10,151 nt of DNA, from NCBI GenBank assembly GCA_021799945.1, contig JAJYZK010000080.1:1-10151 (forward strand). The letters are read 5' to 3'. Source of the DNA: Acidobacteriota bacterium (GTDB lineage Bacteria > Acidobacteriota > Terriglobia > Terriglobales > Acidobacteriaceae). The notes beneath the pieces are model-generated. The model made no database searches, was not told the origin of the DNA, and saw only the letters and a program-made list of their open reading frames with translations. The position numbers and the translations under genes were made by a program. Within the stretch, counting starts at the first letter, position 1; the number at the start of each line of letters is the position of its first letter. Shown piece after piece: positions 5,810-10,151 of the stretch.

Positions 5810-7531
5810 TCAGACGCCGACCGGGAAGGGCTTGGCCGGGGAATCGTCAGCCGGGCCCTTGAGACGAAAGCGTTCAAACCGGCCCTGCAGAAGCGATAGC
5901 AGACCCGTCACCCAATAGCCGACGACGAAGAGAAGCAGAAACGGAACCGTGAAAAAATTATCGTTGACGATGGCGTACCAGATGGTCAACGCGAAGTAGC
6001 AGCCGATCAGCAGTTCGATCCAGGGCGTCACTCCAAGCCTTTTTCGGTATCTGCCGGCGGACTTCAATTTCTGGCCGCGCGCTTCGATCCGGTATTTGGG
6101 GGTGCGCTTGAAGGCGGTCTGAATGCCCAGCAGGGCCTCCATCACGGCGCACGAATTGGTTACCGTAAGCCCGATCCCGAAGGACATGAGAAACGGCAGA
6201 TACACCAGCTTGCGCCGCCAGGTCTTGGGAAAAAGCACCTTCTGCGAGACCAGATAGAACGAGGAAATGGAGAAGGTGGAGGCTAGAAACAGGGGCATAT
6301 CGATCAGCAGCATCTGGAACCAGCCCTGATAGAAGCGGATGATCATCGCCGGCATCAGCAGGGTGGAGAGGACGATCATGAGGGGGTAGCTGATGTTCGC
6401 GGTGAGATGGTAGACCGCCTCCAGCTTGACTTTGAAGGGCGCGTCGCTCCTGAGAACCAGAGGAAGGATCTTCTTCGAAGTTTGAATCAGCCCTTTGGCC
6501 CAGCGGGCCTGCTGGGTCTTGAATGCGGTCATTTCCACCGGAAGCTCCGCCGGGCACTCCACATCGAGAAGGTACAGAAATCTCCACCCCTGAAGTTGAG
6601 CCCGATAGCTCAGGTCGGTGTCTTCCGTCAACGTGTCGTGCTGCCAGCCTCCCGAGGTCTCGATGGCCGTCCGGCGCCACATCCCGGCCGTGCCATTGAA
6701 GTTGAAATAGGCGCCCATGCGGGAGCGGGCGCCATGCTCGAGGATAAAATGCCCATCGAGCAGAATCGCCTCGACCTGCGTAAGGAAGCTGTAATCGCGG
6801 TTCAGATGCGTCCACCGGGTTTGCACCATGCCGACCCCGGGATCGCTGAAATGGTGGACGACCCGCATCAGCCAGTCCGGGGAAGGCACAAAGTCGGCGT
6901 CAAAGATGGCGATAAATTCGCCCCGGCTGCGAGCCATCCCCGCCTGCAAGGCTCCGGCCTTGAAGCCCGTGCGATGGCTGCGATGCACGTACTCGATCTG
7001 GCGCCCCATGGCCCGGTATCGCTCCACCGCTTCGCGGGCGACCCGGGAGGTTTCGTCGGTGGAGTCATCGAGCACCTGAATCTCCAGTTTTTCACGCGGA
7101 TAATCCAGCGAACAGCAGGCCTGGATCAGGCGCTCGATGACGAATCGTTCGTTAAAAACGGGGAGCTGCACGGTCACTGTCGGGAGATCGGTGAAGCGCG
7201 CGGCCGGTTCCCGGGTGGCGTTCTTTCGGAACTTATAGAACCGGTAGACGAGTTGATAACGGTGGATCCCGTAGAAGGACAGGACCACCATCACCAGAAA
7301 GTAGGGGGCAAGGAGGGCGAAATCGAAGAGATTCCAGCGATACAGATGCTCGAAGGTGCGGTCGGCATAATGGGTCCTGAGGTAGTGGCCCAACCCGCGC
7401 TGCGCGGCAAAGATACACAGAGTCTGCTTCCACGCGGCGATGCGCGTGATCCGCGGGAAGAATGCGGCGAGCGGAGATGAAAAGAATGCCGGCAGAAGAA
7501 GCCTCCATGCGAGAGTCCGCGTTTGCGGCAA
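5810..7531 (-). CDS. Membrane-bound family 2 glycosyltransferase (cellulose-synthase-like)
   Basis: Processive-type inverting glycosyltransferase, family GT2, in the cytoplasmic membrane; it probably transfers sugars from a nucleotide sugar to a polysaccharide or lipid. Numbering from 7531: a membrane segment near 71-90, then the catalytic domain with D155-D156 (VLDDSTDET), the DxD motif D211-A-D213, TED 302-304 and QQARW 340-344, which is the D,D,D,Q(Q/R)xRW set of cellulose synthase-like enzymes. Several membrane segments follow (about 378-400, 406-430, 443-468, 503-550). A PilZ domain is not present. The start is doubtful: 7531 is a TTG with no good ribosome site, and homologs as I recall them begin close to the RWNLFDFALLAPYF region, so roughly the first 50-60 residues may not be translated. 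The gene converges on the dehydrogenase operon and lies 192 bases downstream of mqnC on the same strand. Sugar and product cannot be read from sequence. Confidence 0.9.
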   Translation of the reverse strand: MPQTRTLAWRLLLPAFFSSPLAAFFPRITRIAAWKQTLCIFAAQRGLGHYLRTHYADRTFEHLYRWNLFDFALLAPYFLVMVVLSFYGIHRYQLVYRFYKFRKNATREPAARFTDLPTVTVQLPVFNERFVIERLIQACCSLDYPREKLEIQVLDDSTDETSRVAREAVERYRAMGRQIEYVHRSHRTGFKAGALQAGMARSRGEFIAIFDADFVPSPDWLMRVVHHFSDPGVGMVQTRWTHLNRDYSFLTQVEAILLDGHFILEHGARSRMGAYFNFNGTAGMWRRTAIETSGGWQHDTLTEDTDLSYRAQLQGWRFLYLLDVECPAELPVEMTAFKTQQARWAKGLIQTSKKILPLVLRSDAPFKVKLEAVYHLTANISYPLMIVLSTLLMPAMIIRFYQGWFQMLLIDMPLFLASTFSISSFYLVSQKVLFPKTWRRKLVYLPFLMSFGIGLTVTNSCAVMEALLGIQTAFKRTPKYRIEARGQKLKSAGRYRKRLGVTPWIELLIGCYFALTIWYAIVNDNFFTVPFLLLFVVGYWVTGLLSLLQGRFERFRLKGPADDSPAKPFPVGV

Positions 7532-7634
7532 AGAGATGGTTCCCCTTCGTGGCGACAGGGGCGGCGATCGACGATGTTCAGCCGCCAGAGCCCGGCGGCG
7601 TGCTCTCCTAATCGGCCGAGGTTGGCCAAGGGCC

Positions 7635-7646
7635 GACCGGCCGGTC
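7635..7646. repeat. 12-bp perfect palindrome between mqnC and the glycosyltransferase gene
   Basis: GACCGGCCGGTC is a perfect palindrome in the 192-base gap between two minus-strand genes. It may be an operator for the glycosyltransferase gene or a chance GC-rich palindrome. A further hairpin, CGCGA-TTCC-TCGCG at 7695-7708, lies 16 bases beyond the mqnC stop, with no T-run directly after it on the minus strand. Confidence 0.3.
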
Positions 7647-7723
7647 CGGAAGCGAGCCTCCGGGAATAAAACCCAGGGAAGACGCCGGCCCCCGCGCGAT
7701 TCCTCGCGGCAATGCGAATCGGC

Positions 7724-8773
7724 TCACGCAAGAAAATGGGTGGTGTAGAGAGTGTCCCGCTGAACCGGCTTGAATCCCGCATCGCGGATGACATGGCGAA
7801 GCTCTTCTTCCGTGGTGCAGTTGGCCGTGCCGGCGGCTCGAACCACATTTTCCTCCAGCATCACCGATCCCACATCGTTTCCCCCGAAGCGAAGCCCCAG
7901 TTGCAACACCTTCAACCCCTGCGTCACCCAGCTCGATTGAACATTCTCGATGTTGTCCAAGTACAGCCGGGAGATGGCGAGCACCTTCAAATACTCCACG
8001 GCTGTCGCCTCATCCCACTTACGGCCGCCCAGGGCGGTATTGTGAGGCTGGAAACTCCAGGGGATGAAGGCGGTAAAACCACCCGTCGACTCCTGCAATC
8101 GGCGCACCTGCTCCAGGTGGTTCACGCGCTGCTCGAAGCTCTCGCCTACCCCGAACATCATGGTAGCCGTGGTTCGCATGCCGAGCTCATGCGCGGTGCG
8201 GTGCACCAGAATCCAATCCGCAGTCGAGCACTTGAGCCGCGCGATACGGTGGCGCACCTCATCGTCGAGGATCTCCGCTCCTCCTCCTGGAATCGAGTCC
8301 AGGCCGGCCTCTCGCAGCCGGAGGATGGCGTCGCGCACGGTCAGGCCGCTGTATTCGGCGATCGAGAGAATCTCCGATGCGGAAAAACAGTGCAGCCATA
8401 TCTGGGGAAAACGCTCTTTGATGCCCCGAAGCAGACGTTCGAACCAGTCAATTGTAAGCTCCGGATGCAGGCCGCCCTGCATGAGAATCCCCGTCCCCCC
8501 CATCGCGATCGTTTCGGCGATCTTGCCGTAGATCGTATCGAAATCCAGAATGTAGCCTTCCGCCGCGAGCTTGCCTTTGAGCGGCCGGTAGAAGGCGCAG
8601 AAACTGCAATATTCGGTGCAGAAATTTGTGTAGTTAATGTTGCGGTCGATGATGTAGGTCACCACCCCCTCAGGGTGGAGTTTGCGGCGAAGGGCGTCGG
8701 CCTCCATGCCCAGTCCGATGAGGTCGTCGGAGGAAAAATAATCGAGAGCCTGCTTGCGGGTGAGCGCCACCAT
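7724..8773 (-). CDS. mqnC: Cyclic dehypoxanthinyl futalosine synthase MqnC (radical SAM)
   Basis: Radical S-adenosylmethionine enzyme of the futalosine pathway for menaquinone, turning dehypoxanthine futalosine into its cyclic (spiro) form in the cytoplasm (EC 1.21.98.1). The 349-residue length is normal. The 4Fe-4S motif CxxxCxxC is C52-TEY-C56-SF-C59, within NYTNFCTEYCSFCAFYRP, typical of MqnC/MqnE/CofG-type enzymes. GGTGILMQGGLHPELTIDWF, LDSIPGGGAEILDDEVR, TTATMMFGVGE and SSWVTQGLKVLQLGLRFGGND are characteristic of MqnC rather than MqnE. ATG 8773 is the start: an in-frame TAA lies 6 bases upstream. No clear Shine-Dalgarno precedes it. No other mqn gene is in the window, so the pathway genes seem dispersed. 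It faces away from the DUF481 gene and could share the intergenic region 8774-9083 for its promoter. Confidence 0.95.
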   Translation of the reverse strand: MVALTRKQALDYFSSDDLIGLGMEADALRRKLHPEGVVTYIIDRNINYTNFCTEYCSFCAFYRPLKGKLAAEGYILDFDTIYGKIAETIAMGGTGILMQGGLHPELTIDWFERLLRGIKERFPQIWLHCFSASEILSIAEYSGLTVRDAILRLREAGLDSIPGGGAEILDDEVRHRIARLKCSTADWILVHRTAHELGMRTTATMMFGVGESFEQRVNHLEQVRRLQESTGGFTAFIPWSFQPHNTALGGRKWDEATAVEYLKVLAISRLYLDNIENVQSSWVTQGLKVLQLGLRFGGNDVGSVMLEENVVRAAGTANCTTEEELRHVIRDAGFKPVQRDTLYTTHFLA

Positions 8774-9083
8774 TTGATTTTACGGTCAGTCCGCGGTACA
8801 TTCCAAGAGCGCGGATGGAGATTCGAACTGGCGGGGGCCCCGATCCGGCTGCGTTCCCCTCGCTCGGGTGCTGCCGCCGCGAGGCCACGGATCCACCCAT
8901 GTTGCGGCGGCATGGGCTTTCCACTCCCGACTGCGCATCCCGTTGTATGCGCTCAGTCCGCGTTCGTGTGCTGGCGGGTCCCTTCCGGATGCTCCAGCAA
9001 TGCCCCCTAGACGGTCTCTGGGGGGTCTTCGGCCCTCAAAAAATTGCGGTTAAAATCTCTTGGAAATTAAGGAGCTGCCGCCC
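8774..9083. other. Divergent intergenic region with inverted repeats
   Basis: This 310-base gap separates divergent mqnC and the DUF481 gene and should hold both promoters. No credible gene is present. Inverted repeats: TGCCGCCGC 8872-8880 with GCGGCGGCA 8904-8912 (9 bp, 23-base loop), and CCCATG 8896-8901 with CATGGG 8911-8916 (9-base loop), which overlap and exclude each other. A third, imperfect hairpin pairs CCCCC 9003-9007 with the G run 9020-9025. TAAAAT at 9051-9056 resembles a -10 box for the plus-strand gene, but it lies 27 bases before its ribosome site's end and lacks a good -35 box. Confidence 0.4.
9069..9074 (+). promoter_or_regulatory. Ribosome binding site of the DUF481 gene
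   Basis: AAGGAG lies 9 bases before ATG 9084. It fixes the start of a gene that has no stop inside the window. Confidence 0.75.
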
Positions 9084-10151
9084 ATGTCCAAGGCGAAACC
9101 GGGAAGATTCTGGCTCCGTCGCTCGACGCCGCTGCTGGGTTTGATTTCCGCTCTGCTGTTCGGCGGCCTGCGGCCCTCTTTCGCACAGAACGCGGCCCCC
9201 CAAAAGGCCGCCAAGCCGGAGCCCGACGTCATCCTCTTCACCAACGGCGACCGGCTTACGGGCAAGCTATTGTATGAAACGAAAGGGTCGGTCACCTTCC
9301 AAAGCGACTCGGTCGGGAATGTGACCGTGGGTTGGAACAAGATCAAGAGCATCGACTCCCATCAGAATTTCGCCGTAATCCGGCAGGGTGTGCGGATCAA
9401 CCGGAAGACGCCCGACACCATGGCGCCGCAGGGAACACTGAGCGTGGAGGACCAGAAGATCGACATTTCGTCCAGCGCCAATGGGACGACCACCGAGATT
9501 CCCACCAGCGACGCGGCGTACGTCGTCGACGAGGCGACCTATGTCAAGGAAGTGAAAGGTTCGCCGGGATGGCTTTCGGACTGGACGGGGACGGCGACGT
9601 TGGGCGCGGCGCAGATCGACTCCACGCAGACCAGCCGTTCCTTCACCACCGCGTTCACCGCGGCCCGCACCGTTCCCAACGTAAACTGGATGGATCCCCG
9701 CCTGCGGACCACCCTCGGCTTCAACTCGGCTTATGGATCGATTTCGCAGCCCAACATCCCAACCGTGAAGACATCGATCCTCAACGCCGACGCGGAGCAG
9801 GATTGGTATGTGAGCCCGCGCTTTTACGCTCTCGCAGACGGCGCATGGCAACACAACTATTCGCTGGGACTGGACCTGCAAGAGAGCTACGGCGGCGGTT
9901 TTGGTCTAACCGTATTGAAGAACGCGCGGCAGGAATTGGACGCCAAGGTCGACATCCACTTCGAGCGGCAGGAGTTCGGCATCACCCCCGGGGTCATTCC
10001 GCCTCCGCCTCCAACTCCGTCGTTGAACCTGATCGGCGCCGATTTCGGAGACGTATACAGCCTCAAGCTTGCGCATGGCATCCTCTTCAATGAAAACGCC
10101 ACCATTTCGCCGGCTTTCAATGTAACCAACGCGTATTCGGCCGTCTTCAAC
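9084..10151 (+). CDS. DUF481 (YdiY-like) outer-membrane protein, 3'-truncated by window edge
   Basis: Putative outer-membrane protein; 356 codons are visible and the frame stays open to the right edge. The start is ATG 9084, supported by AAGGAG 9 bases upstream. The signal peptide has a basic n-region (KAKPGRFWLRR), a hydrophobic core (about 16-29) and probable cleavage after Ala34 (SFA before Gln). Residues 48-92 form a small beta domain (VILFTNGDRLTGKLLYETKG, then VTVGWNKIKSI), which commonly precedes the barrel in DUF481 proteins. From GWLSDWTGTATLG (163-175) alternating strands suggest a barrel: an N-x-tract of aromatic and polar residues with paired strand-turn-strand units. Residues 306-310 are five consecutive prolines, probably in an extracellular loop or turn. 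The family's function is largely unknown. Family assignment rests on remembered motifs, not a search. Confidence 0.85.
   Translation, partial: MSKAKPGRFWLRRSTPLLGLISALLFGGLRPSFAQNAAPQKAAKPEPDVILFTNGDRLTGKLLYETKGSVTFQSDSVGNVTVGWNKIKSIDSHQNFAVIRQGVRINRKTPDTMAPQGTLSVEDQKIDISSSANGTTTEIPTSDAAYVVDEATYVKEVKGSPGWLSDWTGTATLGAAQIDSTQTSRSFTTAFTAARTVPNVNWMDPRLRTTLGFNSAYGSISQPNIPTVKTSILNADAEQDWYVSPRFYALADGAWQHNYSLGLDLQESYGGGFGLTVLKNARQELDAKVDIHFERQEFGITPGVIPPPPPTPSLNLIGADFGDVYSLKLAHGILFNENATISPAFNVTNAYSAVFN

Noticed and set aside
4042..5877. A 611-codon open frame on the minus strand across the whole PQQ dehydrogenase gene
   Set aside because: It is longer than the real gene but has no family features; long antisense frames are common opposite GC-rich genes, and the plus strand carries clear PQQ-dehydrogenase motifs.
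6407..7480. A 357-codon plus-strand open frame opposite the glycosyltransferase gene
   Set aside because: No family resemblance, low-complexity His/Arg-rich translation; the minus strand holds all GT2 motifs in the right order.
8815..8835. GATTCGAACTGG looks like a reverse-complemented tRNA T-loop
   Set aside because: The flanking bases do not form a five-pair T-stem, and no anticodon or acceptor arm could be built around it.
7712..9010. A 432-codon plus-strand open frame opposite mqnC
   Set aside because: The translation has no recognisable domain, and the minus strand encodes MqnC end to end; this is a shadow frame.
9332..10093. A 253-codon plus-strand frame within the DUF481 gene
   Set aside because: It is out of frame with the reading frame that has the ribosome site, signal peptide and beta-strand pattern, and its Arg/Gly-rich translation is typical of a shifted frame.

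Overview
The window reads as an ordinary GC-rich chromosomal segment, most likely from an Acidobacteriota (Terriglobia-type) genome. That is inferred from remembered family resemblance of the proteins: a Rne/Rng ribonuclease with a long low-complexity insert, the cytochrome c plus PQQ-dehydrogenase pair, the cellulose-synthase-like glycosyltransferase, and a DUF481 outer-membrane protein. No mobile element, CRISPR array, rRNA or tRNA was seen.

Layout. (1) 2-1594, plus strand: the 3' part of a ribonuclease G/E gene, cut by the left edge. (2) 1595-1850: a gap with three possible hairpins that share pairing segments, and a 15-bp dyad. (3) 1851-2780, plus: a secreted beta-barrel outer-membrane protein, closed by a strong hairpin terminator at 2805-2835. 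(4) 2781-3217: a leader region. (5) 3218-4063 and 4060-5718, plus: a two-gene operon, overlapping by 4 bases, for a diheme cytochrome c and a PQQ-dependent alcohol dehydrogenase with the Asp-x-Asp signature of lanthanide-dependent enzymes. (6) 5810-7531, minus: a membrane-bound family 2 glycosyltransferase convergent with the operon. (7) 7724-8773, minus: the radical SAM enzyme MqnC of the futalosine route to menaquinone. (8) 8774-9083: a divergent intergenic region with competing inverted repeats. (9) 9084 to the right edge, plus: a DUF481-type outer-membrane protein, open at its 3' end.

How the genes fit together. The dehydrogenase would oxidise an alcohol outside the cytoplasm and pass electrons to the cytochrome encoded just before it. 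MqnC supports the menaquinone pool of the same respiratory system, but nothing shows joint regulation. The glycosyltransferase and the two outer-membrane proteins suggest envelope work. I see no clear novel multi-gene system. The points most worth a second look are the predicted lanthanide site, the second heme domain with no methionine ligand, and the structured leaders at 1660-1730 and 8872-8916.
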